From Halodurantibacterium flavum (lineage in GTDB: Bacteria > Pseudomonadota > Alphaproteobacteria > Rhodobacterales > Rhodobacteraceae): a stretch of 64,000 nucleotides of DNA. Where the stretch lies: contig NZ_JBHUGH010000001.1 of NCBI RefSeq assembly GCF_042681825.1, positions 317,921 through 381,920 on the forward strand, read 5' to 3'. The position numbers and the translations under genes were made by a program. Below are positions 42,895-51,879 of this stretch, piece after piece. Positions within the stretch are counted from its first letter, which is position 1. The number at the start of each line of letters is the position of its first letter. The notes beneath the pieces were generated by a model. That model saw only the letters and a list, made by a program, of their open reading frames with translations, was not told the DNA's origin and made no database searches.

Positions 42895-44268
42895 TCAGTA
42901 GGCCAACGAAGGCAGCCAGAGCGTCAGGATCGGGAAACCGATCAGGATGGTCAGCGTCAGAAGGTCCATTGCAAGGAACCAGGTGATCCCGCGGAAGATC
43001 TCGGGCAGGGTAACCCTGTTGTTGAGCGCGCCGTTGATCATGTAGACGTTCAGGCCGATCGGCGGGGTGATCAGGCCAATCTCCAGCAGCTTGATCACGA
43101 TGATCCCGAACCAGATGGGGTTGATACCTGCCTCGTTCACCAGCGGCACGAGGATCGGCAGCGTCAGGAGCAGCAGCCCGATGCTGTCGATCAGCATCCC
43201 CAGGATCAGGAAGATGATCGCGACGGCCAGCAGAATCCACCAGGTTTCGGTGCTGACCGACAGGATCGCGTCGGCAAAGGCGCGCGGAAACCCCGAGAGC
43301 GCAAGAAAGCGGGTGAAGAAGAGCGAGCCGATCAGGATGATGAAGATGGAGGCGGTGGATATCACGGCCTGCGACACCGCCTCGAAGAGGGCCGCGCGGG
43401 TCAGCTTGCGCCGGATCGCGGCGATCACCAGCGCCGCAAAGGCGCCCAGGGCACCCGCCTCGGTCGGGGAAAAGGCGCCCGAGAAGATGCCCCCCAGCAC
43501 CACCAGGATCAGCGTGGGCAGCGGCCAGACATCGCGGAAGGCCTCGCGGCGTTCTTCGGCCGTGGGCTCGAACCGGACGCTGCCGGCAAGCTCGGGCTTC
43601 AGCTTCACGCGGATGACGATCATCGCCATGTAGATCAGCGCCGACAGGATGCCCGGGATGAACCCCGCCATGAACAGTTGCCCCACCGATACCTGTGCAT
43701 AGACCCCGTAAAGGATCAGCAGGACGGACGGGGGGATCAGCGAGCCCAAGGTTCCCGAGGCCGCGATCGTCCCGGTCGCGAGCCCGCGGTCATAGCCGTT
43801 GTCCAGCATTTCCGGCACTGCCATGCGCGACATGGCCGAGGCGGTCGCCACGGAGGATCCCGAGGCCGCGGCAAAGAAGGCACAGGCGCCCACCGAGGTG
43901 ATCGCAAGCCCCCCCGGCAGCCGCGCAAGNGCCGCGGCAAAGAAGGCACAGGCGCCCACCGAGGTGATCGCAAGCCCCCCCGGCAGCCGCGCAAGATAGA
44001 GCCGCAGCGACAGGAACAGCCCCCGCGTCATGTCGGTGGAGGAACAGATGAAGCCCATCAGCAGGAACATGGGCGCCGCCGAAAGCTCCCACTGTCCGAC
44101 ATAGTCGAAGGGCGTGGCAGAGATCATGCCCCAGGCCACGTTCATGTTGAACATGACCGCGATGCCAACGATCGACACCAGACCAAGCGCCAGCCCGATG
44201 GGGATCCGTATCGCGATCAGGACCAGCGCCGCGACAATGCCGGCGACACCGACTTCAAGGTTGGTCAT
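42895..44268 (-). CDS. TRAP transporter large permease DctM (contains an assembly join)
   Basis: A DctM-type protein with about 12 membrane segments: YVGQWELSAAPMFLLMGFIC, TIAASGTLGSLIPPSVLLIL, FSPTEAGALGAFAAL and LITPPIGLNVYMINGA. The frame reads 457 codons, but 22 of them come from a 65-bp exact duplication around an N at 43930, so the true protein is probably about 435 residues. The ATG at 44268 is chosen because the TRAP similarity begins there. With DctQ (44303) and DctP (44859) it forms a sodium-driven importer for a small carboxylate or similar solute. Confidence 0.88.
   Translation of the reverse strand: MTNLEVGVAGIVAALVLIAIRIPIGLALGLVSIVGIAVMFNMNVAWGMISATPFDYVGQWELSAAPMFLLMGFICSSTDMTRGLFLSLRLYLARLPGGLAITSVGACAFFAAXLARLPGGLAITSVGACAFFAAASGSSVATASAMSRMAVPEMLDNGYDRGLATGTIAASGTLGSLIPPSVLLILYGVYAQVSVGQLFMAGFIPGILSALIYMAMIVIRVKLKPELAGSVRFEPTAEERREAFRDVWPLPTLILVVLGGIFSGAFSPTEAGALGAFAALVIAAIRRKLTRAALFEAVSQAVISTASIFIILIGSLFFTRFLALSGFPRAFADAILSVSTETWWILLAVAIIFLILGMLIDSIGLLLLTLPILVPLVNEAGINPIWFGIIVIKLLEIGLITPPIGLNVYMINGALNNRVTLPEIFRGITWFLAMDLLTLTILIGFPILTLWLPSLAY
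43865..43995. repeat. 65-bp exact direct duplication flanking a single N (scaffold join)
   Basis: Positions 43865-43929 and 43931-43995 are identical, separated by N at 43930. Both copies encode the same stretch of DctM. This is what results when two contigs with overlapping ends are joined by one N instead of being merged. The period of 66 keeps the reading frame, so the artefact yields a falsely long protein. Confidence 0.95.
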
Positions 44269-44302
44269 ATCGATGTCTCCGAACACGGTTCCGGCGGGAT
44301 GA

Positions 44303-44800
44303 TCACAGGGCCTGCCTGCGCAGGATCGCGCGACCCAGATTTGCAATGATGGCAAGCAGCGCGCCGGCAAAGCCGATGGGCAGCGCCCAGCGGGCCGGCC
44401 AGATCAGGAAGCGGAAGTTGCTCATCGCCTCTTCGCCGCGCCGGGTGGCGCGAAGCGCATCGGAGAGCGATTGCCAGAACAGCATCCCGAAAAAGGCAAG
44501 GCCAAGCATGCAGGCGAGGATATACAGCGCAAGCTGCACGTGCGCCGGCATCATCTGCGCGAAAAGATCGACGCGGATGTTTTCGTTCTTCATCTCCACA
44601 TGACCGAGGCCAAGGAAGACCAGCGCCACCATGTAGTAGAACGACACCCATTCCAGCGTGCCGACGATCTGTCCGTTGAAGAAATAGCGCACGCCGACAT
44701 CAAGCGTGATGTGCAGCATCATCAGGACCATCACCAGCCCGGCGGCGGCCGCGGTGCCGATGTTGAGCCAGCGGATGATCCGTTCAAGGAACCGCATCAT
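44303..44800 (-). CDS. TRAP transporter small permease DctQ
   Basis: A 165-residue membrane protein with four hydrophobic segments and the DctQ motif EWVSFYYMVALVFLGLGHVE after the second span. The start is one of two adjacent ATGs at 44800/44797; upstream in-frame sequence overlaps the end of the dctP spacer. It bridges DctP and DctM in the importer. A 9-bp hairpin lies between it and dctP. Confidence 0.87.
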   Translation of the reverse strand: MMRFLERIIRWLNIGTAAAAGLVMVLMMLHITLDVGVRYFFNGQIVGTLEWVSFYYMVALVFLGLGHVEMKNENIRVDLFAQMMPAHVQLALYILACMLGLAFFGMLFWQSLSDALRATRRGEEAMSNFRFLIWPARWALPIGFAGALLAIIANLGRAILRRQAL

Positions 44801-44826
44801 GAGGCCTCGCAACAGGATGGTGAAAC

Positions 44827-44853
44827 GGCGGGCCCCTGCATTCCGGGCCCGCC
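44827..44853 (-). promoter_or_regulatory. GC-rich stem-loop after dctP (first TRAP operon)
   Basis: Perfect 9-bp inverted repeat GGCGGGCCC / GGGCCCGCC with a 9-nt loop, 5 bp after the dctP stop on the minus strand. GTTTCA follows, so any termination is weak. It probably raises the SBP:permease ratio. Confidence 0.6.
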
Positions 44854-44858
44854 GGGTG

Positions 44859-45980
44859 TCATTGCACGCCGTAGGTTGCCGCGTCGATCTTGCTGAAGAT
44901 TTCCTGCATCGCAAGCGCGGTGAGTGCGTCTTCGTCCTCAGGGTCGATATCGGCGAGAAGCTCTTGCCATTTCTGCATCGTGTCCTGGAAATCGCCGATC
45001 AGCGCCTCGGGCTCGGCAATGCCGAAATCGGTGCGCGCCTTTTCGGCGGCATCCGCCGAGGTCCGGTCGCGGAAGGCTGCGACATGTTCCGCAAGATCCG
45101 CTTCGGGCTCATAGACATTGCCGCCGGCCGCGAGCGACGCCTGAAGACCGGCGTCGGCCTTTTCGGAATATGCGATGACCATCCGTGCCATCGAACGGGC
45201 CGAGGCCTCCATCAGCACTTCGCGCTGTTCGGTGGTGAGGCCGGCCCAGAAACCGGGATTGTATCCCCACTGAGGCCCCGACCAATACATTCCGGTGGAC
45301 AGGAGGGTGGTGTGTTGCGCCACCTCAAGCAGCGAGCGGTCCACGAGGTCGCTGGCCGCATTCGTTGCGCAATCGAGGCTGCCGCGCTCAAGACCGGTAT
45401 ACATCTCGCTCGACGGAACGTTGACGGGGATGCCGCCGGCTTCCTCGACCCAGACGGATACGGCCGAGCCGGCGGTCCGGATGCGCTTGCCGCGGATTTC
45501 CTGCAGGTTGCGCACCGGGTTGGAGCACATCAGGACATAGGCAGGTGTTGCGTAGGCGCCCAGATAGACCAGCCCGTTTGCCTGCCATTCCTCCAGCTGC
45601 ACCGGATTGTTCATCGAAAAGTCGGTAACGGCGAAGATTGCCGTAAGGGGGTCGGAATAGGCAAACCCGAGTTCCTGAACGGCATTCGCCACCGGAAGAT
45701 CGGAGGGCGTATAGATCGCGGCATGATGCGCGACCTGCACCACATTGTCCTGGATGCCCTGCAAGGCCGCCCGCGGGGCAAGCAGCACGGTGCCGGTAAA
45801 GACCTCGGGCACGAGATCGCCGTCGGAAAGGTCCTGCACAAGCTCGGCCCAGCGGATATATCCTTCGCCCGACATCGGCACGGCGCCTTCATAAAAGCTG
45901 TTGGCGATGAAGTTCGTCTGCGCCGAGACGCTGCCCGCAAGGATACCGGCAAGTGCGGTGAAGGCCATAAGTCGTTTCAT
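44859..45980 (-). CDS. TRAP transporter substrate-binding protein DctP
   Basis: A 373-residue periplasmic protein with a Sec signal peptide (MKRLMAFTALAGILAGSVSA). The mature protein begins QTNFIANSFYEGAVPMSGEG. The DctP-type ligand block is LQEIRGKRIRTAGSAVSVWV, whose arginine normally pairs with the substrate carboxylate. The ATG at 45980 is preceded by a GGGAGAAGA-like site. It is first of dctP-dctQ-dctM, downstream of the amidohydrolase and isochorismatase-like genes, so the imported solute is probably their substrate. Confidence 0.88.
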   Translation of the reverse strand: MKRLMAFTALAGILAGSVSAQTNFIANSFYEGAVPMSGEGYIRWAELVQDLSDGDLVPEVFTGTVLLAPRAALQGIQDNVVQVAHHAAIYTPSDLPVANAVQELGFAYSDPLTAIFAVTDFSMNNPVQLEEWQANGLVYLGAYATPAYVLMCSNPVRNLQEIRGKRIRTAGSAVSVWVEEAGGIPVNVPSSEMYTGLERGSLDCATNAASDLVDRSLLEVAQHTTLLSTGMYWSGPQWGYNPGFWAGLTTEQREVLMEASARSMARMVIAYSEKADAGLQASLAAGGNVYEPEADLAEHVAAFRDRTSADAAEKARTDFGIAEPEALIGDFQDTMQKWQELLADIDPEDEDALTALAMQEIFSKIDAATYGVQ

Positions 45981-46197
45981 AATCTTCTCCCTGTCATGAT
46001 CCGCAGGCGGATCTGGTTTTGATTCTGGTTGGGTGGTTCTTCGGCTGTCGTCGTGTCCCGCGTCTGCCCCGGGGGCGGTTGCCTGCCGGAACGGGTCTGC
46101 CGGGTCCTCGGTCTTCTTCTGCGACGCGTGCGAAGGGGGTAGTGCCACGGAACGGGCTTGCGCCCGCCCGAACTTGCGGGGCCGGCCCGCGGCGGCC

Positions 46198-47436
46198 CTA
46201 GCGGAGCGACGCAGCCATTTTCACTGCCGCCCCTCCCTTCATGATAAGGGGCATATGCGCCCCCTGACGCGTCAGCAGGTCGAGATCCTTCAGCGGATTG
46301 CCATCGACCGCGATGACATCGGCGTAAGCGCCGGGGGCGATGGTGCCGATCCGGCCCTCCATCCGCAGCACTTTCGCCGCATCCACCGTGGCCGAGCGGA
46401 TCACCGCATCCGGCGGGATATAGCGGCCGCGAAGCGGGAATTCCCCCGATTGTTCGGTCTGCATCCCGCCGAGAAGGTCCGAGCCATAGCCCATGACCAC
46501 ACCCGCCTCGTGCATCTTTTCCAGCCGTTCCAGCCCCGCCTCGCGCACATCGGCGATCTTGGCGACCGATTCAGGCGGCAGGCCGAATTCGGCGCCTGAT
46601 TTTGCAAGAATGTCATAGGTGATGTTGGTGGGCACCACCGGGATGCCTTCCCGCGCCACGCGGGCGATGGTGGCGTCGGAAATGAGGTTGCCGTGTTCGA
46701 TGCACTCGAACCCGCAATCCAGCGCCCGCACGATGGCTTCGTCGGTATAAAGGTGCCCCGTCGCATAGGTGCCGAAGCTTCTCGCCACCTCGACCATGGC
46801 CTTGAGCTCCTCGACCGAGAAGACAAGGTAGCCTACCGGATCGGAGGGAGAGGAGACGCCACCATCGGCCATTGCCTTGACGAACTGAGCCCCGTTCTTG
46901 ATTTCCTCGCGCGCAGCGCGCTGCACTTCCGCGATGCCGTCACAGATGCGCCCCATTGCGCCAAGGCTTTGCGCATACCAGCTGGCATCCCGGCTGTCAT
47001 AGGGACCACGGTAATCGGTATGGCCTCCGGTCTGCGACAGCGCCTTGCCACAGATGATCAGGCGAGGACCGGCAAAGGCGCCTTCCTCGACCGCAAGCTG
47101 GAGGCCGCGGTCGGCGCCGCCAAGATCGCGCACGGTGGTGAAGCCGCGCATCAGCATGTCGCGCATCAAGACGCTGCTGCGCGCCGCGATCAGCGAGGAC
47201 GGCAGCGCGGCATTGAGGCCCAGATTGGCCGTGGTCGCGATGACGTGGACGTGGCAGTCGATCAGCCCGGGCATCACCGTGAGGCCGGCAAGGTCCAGAA
47301 CCTCGTCCGTCTCGGCGGTGACGCCGGGGCCCACCTCACGGATCATGCCGTTTTCGATCACGATGGTCATCGGCTCGGTTGGTTCGGTCGTGGTTCCGTC
47401 AACGATCCGGGCATTTTTCAGCAGAATTGCAGTCAT
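46198..47436 (-). CDS. Amidohydrolase family protein (imidazolonepropionase/prolidase-like)
   Basis: A 412-residue enzyme with the metal-dependent amidohydrolase set: GLIDCHVHV, lysine region NGAQFVKAMADGGVSS, histidines in YATGHLYTDEA and CIEHGNLIS, and aspartate in MGYGSDLLGG. This subgroup includes Xaa-Pro/Xaa-Arg carboxypeptidases and lactam hydrolases. ATG at 47436 is used because the beta-segment start (MTAILLKNARIVDG) begins there. It lies between the isochorismatase-like gene and the TRAP genes on one strand and probably hydrolyses the imported amide, dipeptide or lactam. Confidence 0.87.
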   Translation of the reverse strand: MTAILLKNARIVDGTTTEPTEPMTIVIENGMIREVGPGVTAETDEVLDLAGLTVMPGLIDCHVHVIATTANLGLNAALPSSLIAARSSVLMRDMLMRGFTTVRDLGGADRGLQLAVEEGAFAGPRLIICGKALSQTGGHTDYRGPYDSRDASWYAQSLGAMGRICDGIAEVQRAAREEIKNGAQFVKAMADGGVSSPSDPVGYLVFSVEELKAMVEVARSFGTYATGHLYTDEAIVRALDCGFECIEHGNLISDATIARVAREGIPVVPTNITYDILAKSGAEFGLPPESVAKIADVREAGLERLEKMHEAGVVMGYGSDLLGGMQTEQSGEFPLRGRYIPPDAVIRSATVDAAKVLRMEGRIGTIAPGAYADVIAVDGNPLKDLDLLTRQGAHMPLIMKGGAAVKMAASLR

Positions 47437-47485
47437 CTGGCCTCTCTGGGTTCCGGGCCTTGAACGGGCCGCGGCGGATTTGATG

Positions 47486-48148
47486 TCAGTTGGTGTGGGC
47501 CGCGGCAGGTGCGACGGCGCCCTTGTGCCAGCGGTCGAGGTAATCGAGCACATATTGCAGATCGACCACGTCCACATAGCGCCGGCCAAGGTCGCGCAGG
47601 TTGTCGCGGTGCGGCTGTTCCTCGATGTCGCCCACGCAATCCTCGGGAACCAGGGTGCGATAGCGATAGCTGAACGAATCGATCGAGGTCGCGCGGATGC
47701 AGCCGCTGGTGTTGCAGCCGGTGACGATCACCGTATCGACCCGTTCCTTGGTGAAGAAATCCGCGACATCGGTGCCGAAGAAGATCGAGGGTGCCTTCTT
47801 GCACACCGTCAGGTCATAGTCGGGATCATAGATGCTCGGGTCGAAGTCGATGCTGGGATGATCGCGCCGGAAGGTTTCCCGAACGGCGGTGATCTTCCAG
47901 TAGGGCATTTCGCGTTCGTTCATGTAGGCGGTGTTGCAGTTCGCGACCGGCACGCCCATGGCGCGCGCGACCTTGAGCAGCCGCGCTGTATTTTCCAGCG
48001 CCCGCATGACCAGCGGCGCCCCGCCAAGGGGATACTGCGCTTCGGTAAAGCCCTTCTGGAAATCCACCACCACGATTCCCGGCTTGAAGCCCGTCCCGAC
48101 CGGGATTTCACCATAGCTGCGTTGCTTGTAGTCGTCTGCCGTAGACAT
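47486..48148 (-). CDS. Isochorismatase-like cysteine hydrolase (N-carbamoylsarcosine amidase type)
   Basis: A 220-residue enzyme with the catalytic triad of the isochorismatase/CSHase fold: D29 (IVVVDFQKGFT), K117 or K118 (VCKKAPSIFFGTD) and nucleophile C150 (VTGCNTSGCIRAT). The block preceding the cysteine is of the N-carbamoylsarcosine amidase type, which releases ammonia and CO2 from N-carbamoyl compounds. It is first of the minus-strand operon, starting 337 bp from the divergent TRAP gene. An amidase next to an amidohydrolase suggests stepwise breakdown of a cyclic amide or ureide (inference). Confidence 0.88.
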   Translation of the reverse strand: MSTADDYKQRSYGEIPVGTGFKPGIVVVDFQKGFTEAQYPLGGAPLVMRALENTARLLKVARAMGVPVANCNTAYMNEREMPYWKITAVRETFRRDHPSIDFDPSIYDPDYDLTVCKKAPSIFFGTDVADFFTKERVDTVIVTGCNTSGCIRATSIDSFSYRYRTLVPEDCVGDIEEQPHRDNLRDLGRRYVDVVDLQYVLDYLDRWHKGAVAPAAAHTN

Positions 48149-48192
48149 GCGCTTCTTCTCCCCGAGCCATCACATCCAGAGTGCGTGATTAA

Positions 48193-48216
48193 AAAAAACA
48201 GTCAAGACGGTTTTTT
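48193..48216. promoter_or_regulatory. Operator-like palindrome in the divergent TRAP control region
   Basis: AAAAAAACAGTC pairs with GACGGTTTTTT around a central AA (one mismatch), an interrupted 24-bp palindrome centred at 48204/48205. It is 45 bp upstream of the isochorismatase-like gene start. It is a good candidate site for the regulator encoded at 52679 or another one; the binding protein is inferred. Confidence 0.4.
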
Positions 48217-48380
48217 AGTTGATCGAAAATGCAGGCTGGCGGGCGCGTGGCGGAACGTCTTTCAAAGCGCCCTGTGCACTCGTATGCGCGGGGCGGGCAG
48301 GAGATGCCGATCTCATGTGCATGTTGCAAACCTATCCGCAAACATCATCGTTTTTCCCGTCCAACAAAAAAGCCGGTTGA

Positions 48381-48396
48381 CATGTTTGTAAATATG
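48381..48396. promoter_or_regulatory. Second palindrome upstream of the plus-strand dctP
   Basis: CATGTTT-GT-AAATATG, an inverted repeat with one mismatch, overlapping a TTGACA hexamer at 48377-48382. It lies about 90 bp before the dctP start. No convincing -10 was found at normal spacing, so promoter placement is uncertain. Confidence 0.35.
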
Positions 48397-48485
48397 GATG
48401 TGCTTTGGGACAGGAACACGGCGCAGAGGGAGCGCCGGAACTAACAGCATCAGAAAAAACCACGAACAACAGAGAGGAAGAAAAT

Positions 48486-49466
48486 ATGAAGAGACTGCTA
48501 CCGGGGATCCTGCTGGCGGCCATCGCCGGCACGGCATCTGCCCAGACGAACATGGATATGGCGAACGAATACCCGCCGAACTCCATCCATGCAGAAACGG
48601 CAGATCACTTCATTCGTGTGTTGGGCGAAGAATCCGGTGGGCTCGTGATCGTCACCCCGCATCACGGCGGGGCGCTCGGCTACAAATCCGTCGACCACTA
48701 CGATGCCGTAGGCGATGGGGCAGTGCAGATCGCCACCTCGTTCTCGGGCGCATGGTCCGGCATCAATCCGATCTTTCTCGTCTCGTCGCTGCCTTTCCTC
48801 GCGACAGATCTTGACGATACCCGCGCTCTTTACGAGGCCACGCGGCCCTATTATGCGGCGGCGATGGAGGCCGACAATCAGGTCTTCCTTTACGCGACGC
48901 CATGGCCGGCCTCGGGGTTCTGGGGGAGAAAGCCCGTCGACACGGTCGAGGCGTTGCGCGGTCTGAAGATCCGGTCGTTCGACACGCCCGGCACTACGAC
49001 GCTCGTGAATGCGGGCGCAGCGCCGGTTCAGCTGTCCTGGGCCGATATCGTCCCGCAGCTGACCACGAACGGCATCGACGCGGTTCTGACCTCGGCCGAT
49101 GGCGGGGCCTCGGCGCAGTTCTGGGAATACCTGTCGGACTTCACCGAGGTGAACTATGCCCTGCCGCTCCAGGTGACCCACATGAACCGCGACGCCTTCG
49201 AGGCGCTGTCCGAGGAAGACCGTGCCGCCCTGCTCGAGGCCGCCCGCCAGACCGAAACCTTCGGGTGGGATCTGCTGTCTAGCCGCGTCAGCGAGAACTA
49301 CGCGACCCTTGCCCAGAACGGTGTGACCGTCACGACCGAGGTGGATCCGGCGCTGATCGCAAGCCTGCAGGCCGCGGCCGAACCGGTGGTGTCGGACTGG
49401 GCCGAGCGGGTCGGCCCCGACGCGCAGGCGCTGCTGTCCGCCTATCGCGCAGCCATCGCGGACTGA
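48486..49466 (+). CDS. TRAP transporter substrate-binding protein DctP
   Basis: A 326-residue periplasmic protein with a Sec signal peptide (MKRLLPGILLAAIAGTASA) and mature start QTNMDMANEYPPNSIHAET. The substrate-site block is EALRGLKIRSFDTPGTTTLV, with the conserved arginine. AGAGGAAG precedes the ATG at 48486. It heads dctPQM-GAF-HAD and shows only limited similarity to the divergent DctP at 44859, so the two importers probably take different solutes. Confidence 0.88.
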   Translation: MKRLLPGILLAAIAGTASAQTNMDMANEYPPNSIHAETADHFIRVLGEESGGLVIVTPHHGGALGYKSVDHYDAVGDGAVQIATSFSGAWSGINPIFLVSSLPFLATDLDDTRALYEATRPYYAAAMEADNQVFLYATPWPASGFWGRKPVDTVEALRGLKIRSFDTPGTTTLVNAGAAPVQLSWADIVPQLTTNGIDAVLTSADGGASAQFWEYLSDFTEVNYALPLQVTHMNRDAFEALSEEDRAALLEAARQTETFGWDLLSSRVSENYATLAQNGVTVTTEVDPALIASLQAAAEPVVSDWAERVGPDAQALLSAYRAAIAD

Positions 49467-49472
49467 TCCGAC

Positions 49473-49496
49473 GGTGCCCGGCGTAATCCGGGCACC
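49473..49496 (+). promoter_or_regulatory. GC-rich stem-loop after dctP (second TRAP operon)
   Basis: Perfect 9-bp inverted repeat GGTGCCCGG / CCGGGCACC with loop CGTAAT, 6 bp after the dctP stop and 18 bp before the dctQ start. No T-run follows. Confidence 0.6.
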
Positions 49497-49514
49497 TGAT
49501 CAGGGGAAGGGGAC

Positions 49515-50027
49515 ATGATGCGGTTCTTTCTGTCGTTTGCAGATTTCCTCGCGCGGATGGGTGCCTATCTGGCGAGTGCAGTTCTCGTTGGAATGGTCGG
49601 GCTTATCCTGTGGGAAATCGTCCTGCGCAGCGTCTTTCACACCTCGACCTTCGTGATGGACGAATTCGTGGGCTATGGGGTCGCCTCGGTGACGTTCATG
49701 GCGCTGGCCCATGCGGTGGGGCAGGGGCAGATCATCCGGGTTGGTCTTTTGATCGAGCGGGTGCCGCCCGGGCCGCGACGGTGGCTGGAGAGTCTGTCTG
49801 CCGTGATCGGGCTCGTGACAGTCACGGTGCTGATCTACTTTTTCTGGCTACGGGTGGCGCGCGCCTGGACCCGCGGCTCGGTCTCCAACTCCGTGGCCCA
49901 GGTGCCAATGTGGATACCCGAAGCCGTCGTGATGGGCGGCCTCGGTCTCCTGTGGCTGCAACTTCTCGCGCATCTGATCCGCAACAGTCTGGGGGACATG
50001 CGCGCCGTGACCCCAGCCACCCGCTGA
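49515..50027 (+). CDS. TRAP transporter small permease DctQ
   Basis: A 170-residue protein with four membrane spans. DctQ features are LILWEIVLRSVFHTSTFVMD and GYGVASVTFMALAHAVGQGQ. GGGGAAGGGGAC lies before the tandem ATGs at 49515/49518. It lies 48 bp after dctP and 18 bp before dctM. Confidence 0.88.
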   Translation: MMRFFLSFADFLARMGAYLASAVLVGMVGLILWEIVLRSVFHTSTFVMDEFVGYGVASVTFMALAHAVGQGQIIRVGLLIERVPPGPRRWLESLSAVIGLVTVTVLIYFFWLRVARAWTRGSVSNSVAQVPMWIPEAVVMGGLGLLWLQLLAHLIRNSLGDMRAVTPATR

Positions 50028-50045
50028 CAATCGACGGAGCATTCA

Positions 50046-51356
50046 ATGGAAGCCCTTCTGTCTGCCGGCGCCCTGCTGGCGATGATATTCCTCATGCTCG
50101 GGCTGGGTGTCTGGATCTTTGTCGGGCTGATCGCCGTCAGCGGCATGGGCCTGGTCGTTCTGGCGGGCATGGACCTGTCACGGGTGGCGACGATCGCCAC
50201 GGGCATCATCTATCGCTACTCCTCCGCTTGGGAACTGGCCGCCATCCCGATGTTCATCTGGATGGGAGAGATCATCTTCCGCACCGATATTTCCGACCGC
50301 ATCTTCAGGGGCCTTGCGCCCTTCGTGGCTCATGTGCCGGGGCGGCTGCTGCATACCAACGTGATGGGCTGCACCCTTTTCGCCGCCGTCAGCGGATCGA
50401 GTGCCGCAACCACGGCCACGGTGGGCAAGATCACCACGACAGAGCTTGCAAGCCGCGGCTACAGCCGGTCGCTGTCGCTGGGGTCACTGGCCGGTGCGGG
50501 CAGTTTCGGGCTGTTGATCCCGCCCTCGATCATCATGATCGTTTACGGCATTCTGGCGGAAGTCTCGATCAGCCGCCTGTTTGCAGCCGGTGTCATGCCA
50601 GGATTGATGATCGCGGCCCTGTTTTCCGCCTATATCATCCTGCGCGCGCTTCTGGACCCCTCGGTCGCCCCCCACGGCGGGGAGCGCTACCGCCTGCGGG
50701 ACTATGCCCATGCGCTGGTTGACCTCATGCCGATCTTCGCGCTGATGGGGATCGTCCTTGGCGCGATCTATACCGGTGTGGCCACCCCGTCCGAGGCGGC
50801 GGCGGTGGGTGTCTTCGGCGCGCTCGTTATCGCCGGAGTCCTCCGCCAGCTTTCGATCCGGCTGCTGATGGAGACGCTGCTGGGGGCGGTGCAACTGAGC
50901 GCAATGATCTGTTCACTGCTGATCGCGGCGGCGTTCCTGTCGACGGCGATGGGCTATCTGCATATCCCGGCGGATGTGGCGCGCGCCATCGGGGCGCTGA
51001 ACCTGTCGCCGGCCATGCTCATCCTGACGCTGACGGTGTTCTACATCCTGCTGGGCCTGTTTCTGGACGGCGTGTCGATCATCGTGATGAGCTTGCCAAT
51101 CACCCTGCCGCTGGTCGCGGGCGCTGGCATTGATCCGGTCTGGTTCGGGATCTTTCTGATCGTCACGGTCGAACTGGGGCAGGTGACGCCGCCTGTCGGT
51201 TTCAACCTCTTCGTGCTGCAAGGTATGACAAGAGAGCCGGTGGGCCGGATCGCCCTCTATGCCTTTCCGTTCTTCTTGCTGATGCTGATCGGCATCGCGC
51301 TGCTTGCCGTTTTCCCTGCAATAGCCCTTTGGCTGCCCGGATATCTTTATGGCTGA
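50046..51356 (+). CDS. TRAP transporter large permease DctM
   Basis: A 436-residue protein with about 12 membrane spans: SAWELAAIPMFIWMGEIIFR, the AVSGSSAATTATVGKI turn, LAGAGSFGLLIPPSIIMI, TPSEAAAVGVFGAL and VTPPVGFNLFVLQGM. These are all hallmarks of DctM, the ion-coupled transport subunit. Its last 8 bp overlap the start of the GAF gene, so transport and the downstream catabolic genes are translationally linked. Confidence 0.9.
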   Translation: MEALLSAGALLAMIFLMLGLGVWIFVGLIAVSGMGLVVLAGMDLSRVATIATGIIYRYSSAWELAAIPMFIWMGEIIFRTDISDRIFRGLAPFVAHVPGRLLHTNVMGCTLFAAVSGSSAATTATVGKITTTELASRGYSRSLSLGSLAGAGSFGLLIPPSIIMIVYGILAEVSISRLFAAGVMPGLMIAALFSAYIILRALLDPSVAPHGGERYRLRDYAHALVDLMPIFALMGIVLGAIYTGVATPSEAAAVGVFGALVIAGVLRQLSIRLLMETLLGAVQLSAMICSLLIAAAFLSTAMGYLHIPADVARAIGALNLSPAMLILTLTVFYILLGLFLDGVSIIVMSLPITLPLVAGAGIDPVWFGIFLIVTVELGQVTPPVGFNLFVLQGMTREPVGRIALYAFPFFLLMLIGIALLAVFPAIALWLPGYLYG

Positions 51357-51879
51357 TCTTTCCCTGTCTTCGATGACATTCTCTTCCGCCCATGCGGCGG
51401 CGGATCAGCCGCATGCAGCGGTTTCCGCTTTTGCCACGTTTTGTGCCGCACGCTTCGGGCTGAAGCTGCTGACGGTCTTCGCCTGGGATGAAGGGGATGA
51501 CCTTTGCGTCCGCATCTGGTCAAACCAGCCGGAAAGTTATCCCTTCCCCGCCACCAAGCGGATGGGACCGACGGAATGGGGCTACACCGTCCTGCGCGAG
51601 CGACAGCCCTGGTGCGGCCGCACGCGGCGTGAAATCCGCGCCGCCTTTTTCGATCACGAACTGATCGAGAGTCTCGGATGTGGTGCCTGCCTTTCGGCCC
51701 CGATCGTCTGGCGCGACCGGGTGATCGGCGCGGTAAGCGTTCTTGACGCCGAGGGCGCCTATGGTCCGGCCGATGCGGAGGCGTTGGGACGGATCACCTG
51801 GACGCTCATCCCGGCGCTGCTCACACATCGAATTGACACAGCGGGCCAGGGGCTGCCCGTCGAAAAGGAGAAAACATGA
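51349..51879 (+). CDS. GAF domain-containing protein
   Basis: A 176-residue protein that is almost entirely one GAF domain (residues ~20-165): LLTVFAWDEGDDLCVRIWSN at the start, then EIRAAFFDHELIESLGCGAC and LSAPIVWRDRVIGAVSVLDA. There is no output domain, signal peptide or membrane segment. It overlaps dctM upstream and the dehalogenase downstream (ATGA). A stand-alone GAF protein inside a TRAP operon may sense or bind the imported compound, or regulate the neighbouring enzyme; its function is unknown. Confidence 0.8.
   Translation: MADLSLSSMTFSSAHAAADQPHAAVSAFATFCAARFGLKLLTVFAWDEGDDLCVRIWSNQPESYPFPATKRMGPTEWGYTVLRERQPWCGRTRREIRAAFFDHELIESLGCGACLSAPIVWRDRVIGAVSVLDAEGAYGPADAEALGRITWTLIPALLTHRIDTAGQGLPVEKEKT

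Noticed and set aside
43865..43995. Genuine internal repeat in DctM
   Set aside because: Exact 65-bp identity around a single N is an assembly artefact, not a biological repeat.
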